From positions 248,001 to 312,000 of the forward strand of contig BNCN01000002.1 in assembly GCA_014656495.1 (NCBI GenBank): a stretch of DNA of 64,000 nucleotides. Direction: 5' to 3'. This document shows, in pieces, positions 19,272-27,451 of this stretch (positions are counted from its first letter, which is position 1; each line of letters starts with the position of its first letter). The position numbers were made by a program, and so were the translations under genes. The notes under the pieces are model-generated. The model had not been told where the DNA came from and made no database searches. It was given only the letters and a program-made list of their open reading frames with translations. This DNA is from Comamonas sp. KCTC 72670. GTDB taxonomy: Bacteria > Myxococcota > Myxococcia > Myxococcales > Myxococcaceae.

Positions 19272-20614
19272 CCGCCGGTCTGGCGCACTACCTGGACGTG
19301 GCCACGCGCTTCCAGGCGTCGCCCGAGCAGGCGTCCGCGCCGCAGTGGTTGAGGCACCTCCGCGCGGAAGCGCTGGCGCACTTCGAGCGCCAGGGCCTGC
19401 CCACGACGCGCGACGAGGCCTGGAAGTACTCGCGGCTGGCGCCCATCACGGAGGGCGCGTTCCAGCCCGTGGTGCGGGACGCACGCGACGCGGCCCACCT
19501 GGCTTCAGTGGTGGAGCGGCTCTCCCTGCCGGGGCCCCGGCTGGTGTTCGTGGACGGGCGGCTCGCGCCGGAGCTGTCCTCCGTGGCGGGGTTGCCGCGT
19601 GGCGTGACGTTGAAGCCGCTGCGGGACGCGGTGCGCGAGGACGGCGCGCTGCTGGAGTCCCTGGTGGGGCAGCGGGCGCTGGCGAAGGAGCACGCCTTCA
19701 CCGCGCTCAACGCGGCGCTGCTGGAGGAAGGCGCGCTGCTGCGGCTGGCGCCGAGCGCGCTGAGCGAGGTGCCCGTGCAGTTGCTGTTCCTCACGCGGGG
19801 CGAGGGCCCGGTGCTGTCCAGCCCGCGCATCCTCGTGGACGCGGGTGAGAGCAGCGAGGCCACGCTGGTGGAGACGTACGCCAGCGCGGGCCCGGCGGGC
19901 GCGGGTTCCGGGGCGACGTTCACCAACGCGGTGACGGAGGTGACGCTGGGCGACAACGCGAGCCTCCACCACTACAAGCTCCAGGCGGAGGCGGACGCGG
20001 CGCTGCACATCGGCGCGCTCCACGCGCGGCAGGGACGTGACAGCCGCTTCGCGTCGCATGCCTTCGCCTTCGGCGGCGCCATGGCGCGCAACGAGGTCCA
20101 CGCGGCCTTCGCGGGGGAAGGGGGCGACGCGACGCTGAACGGCCTCTACGTGGGGCAGGGCGCGCAGCACCTGGACAACCGCACGGCGCTGGACCACGCG
20201 GTGCCCCGCTGCACCAGCCGCGAGCTGTACAAGGGCGTGCTGGATGGCCAGTCGCGCGGCACCTTCCACGGGCTCATCCGCGTGCGGCAGGACGCGCAGC
20301 GCACGGACTCGCGGCAGCAGAACCGCAACCTCCTGCTGTCGGAGACGGCGCAGGCGGATGCCCGGCCGCAGTTGGAGATTTTCGCGGACGACGTGAAGTG
20401 CGCGCACGGCGCGGCGGTGGGGCGGCTGGACGCGCAGGCGCTGTTCTACCTGCGCTCGCGCGGCGTGCCCCGGGCGGAGGCGGAGCGGCTGCTCACCTAC
20501 GCCTTCGCGCGCGAGGTGGTGGAGGCGGTGCCCGCGGGCCCCGTGCGGACGAACATCGAAGCGCTCCTGGCCCTCAAGCTGCCGGGCGCGGCACTGCGGG
20601 AGGTGAAGGCATGA
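19268..20614 (+). CDS. sufD: Fe-S cluster assembly protein SufD
   Basis: A 448-residue protein. The N-terminus has the SufD helical domain with TTRDEAWKYSRL, and the C-terminal beta-helix carries FHGLIRVRQDAQRTDSRQQN and KCAHGAAVGRLDAQALFYL. The histidine in KCAHGA corresponds to the SufD residue that ligates the nascent cluster with SufB. SufD pairs with SufB and SufC for iron acquisition. It overlaps sufC by 4 bp and sufS by 4 bp. Confidence 0.93.
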   Translation: MTAGLAHYLDVATRFQASPEQASAPQWLRHLRAEALAHFERQGLPTTRDEAWKYSRLAPITEGAFQPVVRDARDAAHLASVVERLSLPGPRLVFVDGRLAPELSSVAGLPRGVTLKPLRDAVREDGALLESLVGQRALAKEHAFTALNAALLEEGALLRLAPSALSEVPVQLLFLTRGEGPVLSSPRILVDAGESSEATLVETYASAGPAGAGSGATFTNAVTEVTLGDNASLHHYKLQAEADAALHIGALHARQGRDSRFASHAFAFGGAMARNEVHAAFAGEGGDATLNGLYVGQGAQHLDNRTALDHAVPRCTSRELYKGVLDGQSRGTFHGLIRVRQDAQRTDSRQQNRNLLLSETAQADARPQLEIFADDVKCAHGAAVGRLDAQALFYLRSRGVPRAEAERLLTYAFAREVVEAVPAGPVRTNIEALLALKLPGAALREVKA

Positions 20615-21834
20615 GCGGCTTCGACGTGAAGCAGGTCCGCGCGGACTTCCCCATCCTGCATCAGGAGGTCCGGGGCCGGCCGCTGGTGTACCTGGACAGC
20701 GCCGCCACGGCGCAGAAGCCGCAGGCCGTCATCGACGCGCTGGTGCGCTTCTACCAACATGACAACGCCAACGTGCACCGCGGCGTCCACGTGCTCTCCG
20801 AGCGCGCCACCGAGGCGTATGAGGGGGCCCGCGAGACGGTGCGCCGCTTCATCAACGCGCAGGACGTGAAGGAAATCGTCTTCGTGCGCGGCACCACCGA
20901 GGCCATCAACCTGGTGGCGCAGACGTACGGGCGCAAGCACATCGGCGCCGGCGACGAGGTGCTCATCACGCAGATGGAGCACCACGCCAACATCGTGCCG
21001 TGGCGGATGCTCTGCGAGCAGACCGGCGCCGTGCTGAAGGTCATCCCGGTGGATGACCGGGGCGAGCTGATTCTCGACGCGGTGGACGCGCTGCTCACGG
21101 AGCGCACGCGCATCCTCGCGGTGACGCACGTGTCCAACGCGCTGGGCACGGTCGCGCCGGTGAAGGCGCTCACGCGGCGGGCGCACGCGAAGGGCATCCC
21201 CGTGCTGGTGGACGGCGCGCAGGCGGTGACGCACTTCCCCGTGGACGTGCAGGACCTCGGCTGCGACTTCTACGCCTTCAGCGGGCACAAGATGTTCGGC
21301 CCCACGGGCATCGGCGTGCTGTACGGCCGCAAGGACCGCCTGGAGGCGATGCCTCCCTATCAGGGCGGCGGCGACATGATCCTCTCCGTGACGATGGAGA
21401 AGGTCACCTACAACCGGGTGCCGTACCGCTTCGAGGCGGGCACGCCCAACCTGGAGGGCGCGGTGGGGTTGGCGGCGGCCATCCGCTACCTGGAGTCGCT
21501 GGGGATGGAGAACGTCGCCGCGCACGACCGGGAGTTGCTCGCCTACGCCACGCAGGCGCTGGAGTCGGTGCCGGGCCTGCGCATGGTGGGCACGGCGCGC
21601 GAGAAGTCGGGCGTGCTGTCCTTCATGCTCGGGGACATCCATCCCCACGACGTGGGGACCATCCTGGACCGCGAGGGCATCTGCATCCGCACGGGGCACC
21701 ACTGCGCGCAGCCGGTGATGCAGCACTTCAAGGTGCCCGCCACGTCGCGGGCCTCGCTGGCGCTCTACAACACGCGCGAGGACGTGGACGCGCTCGTTCG
21801 CGGCCTGCACAAGGTCCTGGAGGTGTTCCAGTGA
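20611..21834 (+). CDS. sufS: Cysteine desulfurase SufS
   Basis: A 407-residue PLP-dependent class V aminotransferase-fold enzyme that takes sulfur from cysteine and leaves alanine. The PLP lysine is K227 in FSGHKMFGPTG. The persulfide cysteine is C365 in RTGHHCAQP; the short RxGHHCA loop marks group II (SufS/CsdA). YLDSAATAQKPQAVIDAL at the N-terminus is typical. The sulfur is passed to SufU, encoded next with a GTG start overlapping this stop (GTGA). Confidence 0.95.
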   Translation: MSGFDVKQVRADFPILHQEVRGRPLVYLDSAATAQKPQAVIDALVRFYQHDNANVHRGVHVLSERATEAYEGARETVRRFINAQDVKEIVFVRGTTEAINLVAQTYGRKHIGAGDEVLITQMEHHANIVPWRMLCEQTGAVLKVIPVDDRGELILDAVDALLTERTRILAVTHVSNALGTVAPVKALTRRAHAKGIPVLVDGAQAVTHFPVDVQDLGCDFYAFSGHKMFGPTGIGVLYGRKDRLEAMPPYQGGGDMILSVTMEKVTYNRVPYRFEAGTPNLEGAVGLAAAIRYLESLGMENVAAHDRELLAYATQALESVPGLRMVGTAREKSGVLSFMLGDIHPHDVGTILDREGICIRTGHHCAQPVMQHFKVPATSRASLALYNTREDVDALVRGLHKVLEVFQ

Positions 21835-22286
21835 GCTCGGATGACTTGAAGGACCTCTATCAGGAGGTCGTCCTGGAGCACTCCAAGCGGCCCCGCAACT
21901 ACCGCGTGGTGGACGGCGCCACGGCGGAGGCCGCGGGCCACAACCCGCTGTGCGGCGACCAGCTGGTGGTGACGCTGAAGGTGGAGGACGGCGTCATCAA
22001 GGACGTGGCCTTCCAGGGACAGGGCTGCGCGATCTCGAAGGCGTCCGCGTCACTGATGACGGGCGCGGTGAAGGACCGGACGCGCGCGGAGGCGGAGGCC
22101 CTGTTCGAGCGCGTCCACAAGCTGGTGACGGAAGGTCCGGAGTCGGTGGACGTGGAGGCGCTGGGCAAGCTGGCGGTGCTGTCGGGCGTGAGCGAATTCC
22201 CCGCGCGGGTGAAGTGCGCCAGCCTGGCGTGGCACACGCTGCGCGCGGCTTTGGAGGGACGCGGCGAAGCCGTGTCCACGGAGTAG
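21831..22286 (+). CDS. sufU: SufU zinc-dependent sulfurtransferase
   Basis: A 151-residue protein. The conserved ligands C41, D43 (LCGDQ), C66 (QGCAIS) and C129 (VKCASLAW) match SufU. The insertion between the second and third motifs (about residues 80-115) distinguishes SufU from IscU. SufU accepts persulfide from SufS through zinc-ligand exchange and hands it to SufB. A GTG start overlaps the sufS stop. Using SufU instead of SufE is the Gram-positive-like arrangement, also found in myxobacteria. Confidence 0.92.
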   Translation: MSSDDLKDLYQEVVLEHSKRPRNYRVVDGATAEAAGHNPLCGDQLVVTLKVEDGVIKDVAFQGQGCAISKASASLMTGAVKDRTRAEAEALFERVHKLVTEGPESVDVEALGKLAVLSGVSEFPARVKCASLAWHTLRAALEGRGEAVSTE

Positions 22287-22300
22287 GCGTGGAGGGGCAC

Positions 22301-22843
22301 ATGCGAGGAATGATGGTGGTGCTGGAGCGGGACGTGTCCGCGACAATCATCCCCAGCGGAGACCGGGTGGTGTTGCCCGCGGGCGCGGAGCTGCGCGTGA
22401 CGCAGACGCTGGGCGGCAACATCACGGTGCAGGACCCCTACGGTCAGCTCTTCCGCGTCGACGAGAAGGACGGCGGCGCGCTGGGCGAGGAGTACGCGCC
22501 CAAGGAAAGGGCCGCGGGCGACCCCAGCGAGTTCAACGAGGAGCAGGTCTGGGAGCAGCTCCGCACGGTGTATGACCCGGAGATTCCGGTGAACATCGTC
22601 GAGCTGGGGCTCGTGTACGCGTGCACGGCGGAGCCGCACCCGGAGGGCGGTCAGCGCGTGGACATCCAGATGACGCTCACCGCGCCCGGCTGCGGCATGG
22701 GGCCGGTGCTCGTGGAGGACGTGCGCACCAAGGTGGGCTCGGTGCCCGGCGTGAAGGAGACGCGCGTCGAGCTCGTGTGGGACCCACCCTGGGGCCAGGA
22801 GCGCATGTCCGAAGTGGCGCGGCTCCAACTGGGTTGGATGTAG
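22301..22843 (+). CDS. sufT: SufT (DUF59/MIP18) Fe-S assembly factor
   Basis: A 180-residue protein. I chose the ATG at 22301, which has GGAGGGG just upstream; a GTG at 22289 is possible. Residues 75-175 form the DUF59 domain: VYDPEIPVNIVELGLVY and TLTAPGCGMGPVLVEDVR, including the conserved cysteine. The N-terminal 70 residues are the SufT-specific extension (LPAGAELRVTQTLGGNITVQ). SufT helps Fe-S protein maturation. It is last in the SUF operon, 14 bp after sufU. Confidence 0.9.
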   Translation: MRGMMVVLERDVSATIIPSGDRVVLPAGAELRVTQTLGGNITVQDPYGQLFRVDEKDGGALGEEYAPKERAAGDPSEFNEEQVWEQLRTVYDPEIPVNIVELGLVYACTAEPHPEGGQRVDIQMTLTAPGCGMGPVLVEDVRTKVGSVPGVKETRVELVWDPPWGQERMSEVARLQLGWM

Positions 22844-22852
22844 CGGGGCGAA

Positions 22853-22882
22853 GGCCCTCGGCGTCCGGCCTCGCCAAGGGCC
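22853..22882. terminator. Candidate bidirectional terminator of the SUF operon
   Basis: A stem GGCCCT-c-GGCG pairs with CGCC-a-AGGGCC around an 8-nt loop in the 46-bp gap between convergent sufT and the DJ-1 gene. There is no T-tract. Confidence 0.4.
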
Positions 22883-22889
22883 GGCGCCC

Positions 22890-23564
22890 TCAGCGCAGGG
22901 CGAGCCGCCGCGCGCCCACCCCGAGCGCCGCGGTGGCCAGCGTCCCCGCGAGCAGCCTGGGCCAGAGCGCGCGCGCCACCCGCTGCCGCTGGGGCATCAC
23001 CGGAGCGCGCGCCACCACGTCGGGCATCTTCTCCATGAAGAGCTCCACCATGCCCTTCACGAACGCGAACATCTGACGCGGGCCCGGGCTGGACACCCAG
23101 TTGCCATCGCGAAGCACCGCCTGGTCCACCCACCGGCCGCCCGCGTTGCGCACGTCGTCACGGATGCCCGGCCAGGACGCGAGGACGCGGCCTTCCACGA
23201 GGCCTGCTGAAATCAGGACCCAGGGCCCGTGACAGATGACGGCGATGGGCAGGTCCAACGCATCGGCGTCCCGCACGAAGTCCAGGGCGAGCGCGCTCTG
23301 CCGGAGCAGGTCCGGGTTCACCAGCCCGCCCGGAATGAGCACCGCGTCGAAGTCCGCGGCCTTCACCTCGCGGAGCGTCGCGTCCACGGCAATCTTCTTG
23401 CCCGGTATCAGGTGGTTCATCCCGCGGATGCGCCCCCGGTAGGGCGACACAATCGTCACGTCGGCGCCCTGGCGCTCCAGCTTCTTCACCGGTGCCGTCA
23501 GCTCGATTTGCTCGAAGCCATCCGTGACGAGCACCGCCACCCGCAACCCCTTCAGTTTCTTCAT
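22890..23564 (-). CDS. DJ-1/PfpI family protein
   Basis: A 224-residue protein. I chose the ATG at 23564, with GAGGTGAG upstream; the longer frame to 23669 lacks support. The class I glutamine-amidotransferase-like fold is seen in LRVAVLVTDGFEQIELTAP, VLIPGGLVNPDLLRQ and the nucleophile elbow AVICHGPW (Cys-His near residues 109-110). Family members are proteases, chaperones or glyoxalases. The C-terminus has a hydrophobic segment (LLAGTLATAALGVGARR), unusual for the family, so this copy may be tethered to a membrane. Confidence 0.85.
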   Translation of the reverse strand: MKKLKGLRVAVLVTDGFEQIELTAPVKKLERQGADVTIVSPYRGRIRGMNHLIPGKKIAVDATLREVKAADFDAVLIPGGLVNPDLLRQSALALDFVRDADALDLPIAVICHGPWVLISAGLVEGRVLASWPGIRDDVRNAGGRWVDQAVLRDGNWVSSPGPRQMFAFVKGMVELFMEKMPDVVARAPVMPQRQRVARALWPRLLAGTLATAALGVGARRLALR

Positions 23565-23756
23565 CGCGCTCACCTCGCTGTGTGTCCGCACGCTCCGCCG
23601 TCTGGACTCTGTGCATTCCCTCCGTGGCCGCGCATGCCCGGGGAGGCAGGCAAGGAGGCCCTGGCCCACACCCTCCGCGAGGACACTCCCTCGGGACGGT
23701 GCGTTGTGCCGCCCTGGAGGGCGTGCTACCGACGGAGCGCTCTGGAGGTCTCCCGC

Positions 23757-24872
23757 ATGCCCGCGTCGTTTGCTTCACTTCGCCGTGTTCTCGCCATGGG
23801 TGCCGTGATGCTCCTCGCTCCTCAAGGCTGTAGCCACACCGGTGCTGCTCGTACGGGCAGCGAGCAGGCCACCTCGGAGGGCGCGCCCGTGCGCAAGCCG
23901 AAGTGGGGGCTCGTCATCCATGGCGGCGCGGGGGTCATCTCCCGGGAGAACCTGTCCCCCGAGCGCGAAGCCGAGGTCCGCGTCGCGCTGACGCAGGCGC
24001 TCCAGGCGGGGCACACCGTGCTGGCGCAGGGCGGCTCGGCCCTGGACGCGGTGTCCGCGGCCGTCCGTGTGCTGGAGGACTCTCCGCACTTCAACGCGGG
24101 CAAGGGCGCGGTGTTCACCCATGACGGTGTGAATGAGCTGGATGCCGCCATCATGGATGGCACGACGCGCAAGGCCGGCGCCGTGGCGGGTGTTCGGCAT
24201 GTGCGCAATCCCATTGAACTGGCGCGGCTCGTGATGGAGAAATCCCCGCACGTGATGTTGGTGGGCGAGGGCGCCGAGGCCTTCGCGAAGACGCAGGGTG
24301 TGACGCTGGTGGACCCGAAGTACTTCTACACGGAGGACCGCTGGCAGGGCCTCCAGCGCGCGCTGGAGAAGGAGCGCGCGCAGCCTCCGTCCTCGTCCGT
24401 CCAGCCCGGGTATGACCCGGTGACGGGAGACCACAAGTTCGGCACCGTGGGCGCGGTGGCGCTGGACCAGCACGGTGGGCTCGCCGCGGCCACGTCCACG
24501 GGCGGCATGACGAACAAGCGCTTCGGCCGCGTGGGGGACTCGCCCATCATCGGCGCGGGCACCTACGCTGACCCGAACTGCGCGGTGTCCGCCACGGGCC
24601 ACGGTGAGTTCTTCATCCGCTACACCGTGGCGCGCGACATCTGCGCCCGCGTGGAATACCAGTCGCTGCCGCTCCAGGAGGCGGCGCGTGTCGTCGTCAA
24701 CGACGTCCTGGTGCAGGCGGGCGGCGAGGGCGGCGTCATCGCCATGGACCGCGAGGGGAACATCGCGATGCCCTTCAACTCCAGCGGCATGTACCGCGGC
24801 CACGTGGGCGAGGACGGTAAGCCCGTCGTGGCCATCTTCCAGGACGCGGTGTCGGGTACAGGCGCGAAGTAG
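23757..24872 (+). CDS. Isoaspartyl peptidase / L-asparaginase (Ntn hydrolase), exported
   Basis: A 371-residue protein. The ATG at 23757 has GGAGG nine bases upstream. A lipoprotein-like signal (VLAMGAVMLLAPQGC) suggests envelope anchoring. The mature part is the plant-type asparaginase fold: WGLVIHGGAGVISRENL, VRVLEDSPHFNAGKGAVF and ELDAAIMDG. The autocleavage and catalytic threonine is T230 in FGTVGAVALD, giving alpha and beta subunits. Such enzymes cleave isoaspartyl dipeptides and asparagine. It is divergent from the DJ-1 gene and followed by an intrinsic terminator. Confidence 0.92.
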   Translation: MPASFASLRRVLAMGAVMLLAPQGCSHTGAARTGSEQATSEGAPVRKPKWGLVIHGGAGVISRENLSPEREAEVRVALTQALQAGHTVLAQGGSALDAVSAAVRVLEDSPHFNAGKGAVFTHDGVNELDAAIMDGTTRKAGAVAGVRHVRNPIELARLVMEKSPHVMLVGEGAEAFAKTQGVTLVDPKYFYTEDRWQGLQRALEKERAQPPSSSVQPGYDPVTGDHKFGTVGAVALDQHGGLAAATSTGGMTNKRFGRVGDSPIIGAGTYADPNCAVSATGHGEFFIRYTVARDICARVEYQSLPLQEAARVVVNDVLVQAGGEGGVIAMDREGNIAMPFNSSGMYRGHVGEDGKPVVAIFQDAVSGTGAK

Positions 24873-24878
24873 CGTGGA

Positions 24879-24897
24879 AAAACGCCCGGCGGGTTTT
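24879..24897 (+). terminator. Intrinsic terminator after the isoaspartyl peptidase gene
   Basis: AAAAC-(g)-CC pairs with GG-GTTTT around a CGGC loop, seven bases after the stop, and the 3' arm ends in four T. One base is bulged. It separates the peptidase gene from the hydrolase gene at 24930. Confidence 0.55.
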
Positions 24898-24929
24898 CAA
24901 GAAATCCGCCGCGCGGTGTCATCACGGAC

Positions 24930-26381
24930 ATGCGCACCGTCCTGATGACCGTTCTGGGCGCCGTCCTCCTGGGCGGCCTCCCCCTGGCCTGTGACACCGG
25001 CTCCGAGGACACCCGCGAGGATGGCGGCGTCACCCTCCCGGATGCCTCGACCCAGACGGACGCCGGTGTCCCCGACGCGGGCGCACCGGAGGACGGCGGC
25101 GCCGACGCGGGCACGCCCGAGCTCACGGTGACGGTGCTGAGCACGGGGGAGGCCACGCTGGATGGCGAGGTGTGGCCCTACCAGTTGCTGCGCCTGGAGG
25201 AGCCCGGCAAGGCCGCTTCATACGCACAGTGGTTCCCGCCGAAGAAGCCGGGCACCTGGCCCGTCATGGTGCTCACGCGTCCGTACGACGGCGTCGCCTG
25301 GACGGGCGAGGCGGTGGACGCGCGCTGGGCGGCGCGGCCCAACGGGCTCTACCTGGATGACAGCGAGCCGAACTTCGACGGCGGCGCGCACTACATCGCC
25401 TACTCGCAGAGCACGCCGGAGAGCATCGCGTCGGAGTCGTTCCTCTACCTGCGGCACGACTTCGGGGTGCTGGCCATCTTCGGCCGCTTCTACGCGGGCG
25501 GGGACATCCAGAACGACCGCGACGACATGGCCCTGGGCATGCGCTTCCTCACCGTGGCCGAGGGCGTGGACCGCGCGCGCATCGGCATCTTCGGAGGCTC
25601 CTGGGGCGGCTTCAACGCGCTGTACGCCGCGGTGGATGCGCCCGCCGAGGTGCGCCCGAAGGTGGGCGTGGCCCTCTATCCGCTGTCGGACTTCGAGCAC
25701 CAGGTGAACTACCTGGACGCCGTCGTGCCCTCGCGCGTGACGGACCCGGTGATGCGGGGCCACTACGAGACGTTCTTCGAGCCGTACTCCCGCCGCATCT
25801 TCGCCACCACCGGCGGTCGCCCCCACGCGCCCGGAGCGGACTACCACCGGTGGACGGCGGCGCACCTGGCCTCGAAGCTGGAGGTGCCCTTCCTCGTCAT
25901 CCACGAGGACCGGGATGCGCTCGTGCCCTACGAGCAGACGCAGTCCCTGGTGGCGGCGGCGGGCGCGTGGGTGTCGCCGCTCTACGTGATGCACGGCGCG
26001 CCCGCGGACTGGAACACCTCACCGCTGAGTCATGGTCCGTTGGTGGAGGCCTACGTGGGGGCGCTGATGCCCATCTACCTGGGGCACCTGCTGACGGAGC
26101 TCGGGGCGCCCACGCAGGTGCTCGCCGTCCCGTACCTCCAGACCCACCTGCGCACGTACCTTCAGGACGTGCGCGACCTGAAGCGGCAGGGGCTCGACAT
26201 GGAAGGCGCCGCGCCGAGGTTGCGCACGCTCACGGATGCCCGGGTGGTGCTGGTGGAGGTGAGCACCGGCCGCATCGTCCTGGGCGCGGAGCTCGTGGCG
26301 GAGGAGGTCAACGCCGTGTGGGGGACTCCGTACACGGCGGCGACCATCCGGGACGCGCTCGGGGTGGGGTTGCCTCCCTGA
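24930..26381 (+). CDS. Alpha/beta-hydrolase lipoprotein (S9/S15-like)
   Basis: A 483-residue protein. The signal MRTVLMTVLGAVLLGGLPLAC ends in a lipobox. An Asp/Gly/Pro-rich linker (residues 25-68; PDAGAPEDGGADAG) is a common spacer in myxobacterial surface lipoproteins. The catalytic domain follows: the nucleophile elbow FGGSWGG has S224, HEDRDALVP carries the likely acid, and HGP late in the chain (LSHGPLV) may supply the histidine. Overall it resembles prolyl oligopeptidase or CocE/NonD-type hydrolases. The substrate is unknown, and an extracellular peptidase or esterase is likely for a predatory lifestyle (inference). Confidence 0.78.
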   Translation: MRTVLMTVLGAVLLGGLPLACDTGSEDTREDGGVTLPDASTQTDAGVPDAGAPEDGGADAGTPELTVTVLSTGEATLDGEVWPYQLLRLEEPGKAASYAQWFPPKKPGTWPVMVLTRPYDGVAWTGEAVDARWAARPNGLYLDDSEPNFDGGAHYIAYSQSTPESIASESFLYLRHDFGVLAIFGRFYAGGDIQNDRDDMALGMRFLTVAEGVDRARIGIFGGSWGGFNALYAAVDAPAEVRPKVGVALYPLSDFEHQVNYLDAVVPSRVTDPVMRGHYETFFEPYSRRIFATTGGRPHAPGADYHRWTAAHLASKLEVPFLVIHEDRDALVPYEQTQSLVAAAGAWVSPLYVMHGAPADWNTSPLSHGPLVEAYVGALMPIYLGHLLTELGAPTQVLAVPYLQTHLRTYLQDVRDLKRQGLDMEGAAPRLRTLTDARVVLVEVSTGRIVLGAELVAEEVNAVWGTPYTAATIRDALGVGLPP

Positions 26382-26396
26382 GCGCGCCCTGAGACG

Positions 26397-27335
26397 TCAG
26401 TCCCGGCCGCCGCGACGTCCGCCGTCGCGGCGCGGCCCGTTGTTCGAGCCGCGGTGCTGCTGCCCACCGGGCGAGGCGCGGTGATAGCCACCGTTGCCGT
26501 ACCGGTTGTTACCGCCGCCACGGTAGTGCTGGCGCACCGGGCTGGGGCCCCGCCGGTGGTGGTTGTTGTAGTGGTACACGTGGTGGCGCACCGCCGGGTA
26601 CCGGCGCCAGCTGTGCGCGAAGTAGTGCGGGTGCCGGCGCGTCACGGTGATGCTCGCGTGGCGGTAGACGGGGACCGAGATTCGCACCGAGCCCCGGTTG
26701 GCCCAGCCCCCCGCGGAGAAGTACCAGGACGGTCCGCGCTGCACCCACCGGGGCGACACGTAGACGAAGCCGGGGCGGGGCGGGGCGGCCCACATGCCGC
26801 CCACCCACACGTAGCTGGCGCCCGCCCAGTACCAGTAGCCCGGCGTCCAGACGTACGAAGGGGCCGGAGGCGGGGGCGCGTGCTCGACGCGCAGCGGCGG
26901 CGGGGCCTGCTGCGAGGACAGCTCCTCGCTCGTCACGGCGATGGGGAAGTCCACCACCGAGGAGTCATGACGCGCCCAGCCACCGGACACCCACCGCCAC
27001 ATCCGGCCATCCGGCTCCCAGTAGCCGTTGATGAACCGGTAGCCATCCATGGGCGCCAGCCAGGTGCCGTTGTTGAAGCGCCACTCGTTGCCGTCCCAGT
27101 ACCAGTGGCCGGAGGCCCACACGGCGCCCGCGAAGGGCCGGGCCGAGGCGTTCTCGGCGGGGAGCTGGGGCGGGGCGTAGGGCGCCATGGGCGCCGTATC
27201 GTCGTCCTCGAACTCCGTGTCGTCGTATGCGTACTCGGCGTAATCCGGGTCCGACGCGGGGACCGGTGCGGTCTGCGCATGAACCATTGGCGCCGCCAGC
27301 ATGGCCACCAGACAAGCCCACCATCGAGGAGTCAT
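26397..27335 (-). CDS. YXWGXW-repeat secreted protein
   Basis: A 312-residue protein. The signal peptide MTPRWWACLVAMLAAPMVHA is cleaved before QTAP. An acidic stretch (DDTEFEDDD) follows. Then come tryptophan/tyrosine repeats of the YXWGXW/WxxGxW class: ASGHWYWDGNEW, INGYWEPDGRMW, TPGYWYWAGASYVW and VGGMWAAPPRPGFVYVSPRW. The C-terminal 100 residues are basic and rich in His, Arg, Gly and Asn (YHYNNHHRRG, YRGGGNNRYGNGG). Such proteins are envelope-associated and their role is unknown. It stands 116 bp after the DUF3857 gene on the same strand. Confidence 0.8.
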   Translation of the reverse strand: MTPRWWACLVAMLAAPMVHAQTAPVPASDPDYAEYAYDDTEFEDDDTAPMAPYAPPQLPAENASARPFAGAVWASGHWYWDGNEWRFNNGTWLAPMDGYRFINGYWEPDGRMWRWVSGGWARHDSSVVDFPIAVTSEELSSQQAPPPLRVEHAPPPPAPSYVWTPGYWYWAGASYVWVGGMWAAPPRPGFVYVSPRWVQRGPSWYFSAGGWANRGSVRISVPVYRHASITVTRRHPHYFAHSWRRYPAVRHHVYHYNNHHRRGPSPVRQHYRGGGNNRYGNGGYHRASPGGQQHRGSNNGPRRDGGRRGGRD

Positions 27336-27451
27336 CGCGTCATCTCCGTGGGTTACCAGACAGAAGTTGCCTTCGGTCCCCCTGGAACCCCGCTGTGCGG
27401 GGGGCCGTTGCTGAAAAAGACGGGGGACCTCCGGGCTTATTCATCCCCGGG

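Noticed and set aside
27388-27402. CCCCGC-TGT-GCGGGG hairpin upstream of the YXWGXW gene
   Set aside because: A triloop and short stem, no T-tract on either strand; not enough to call a terminator.
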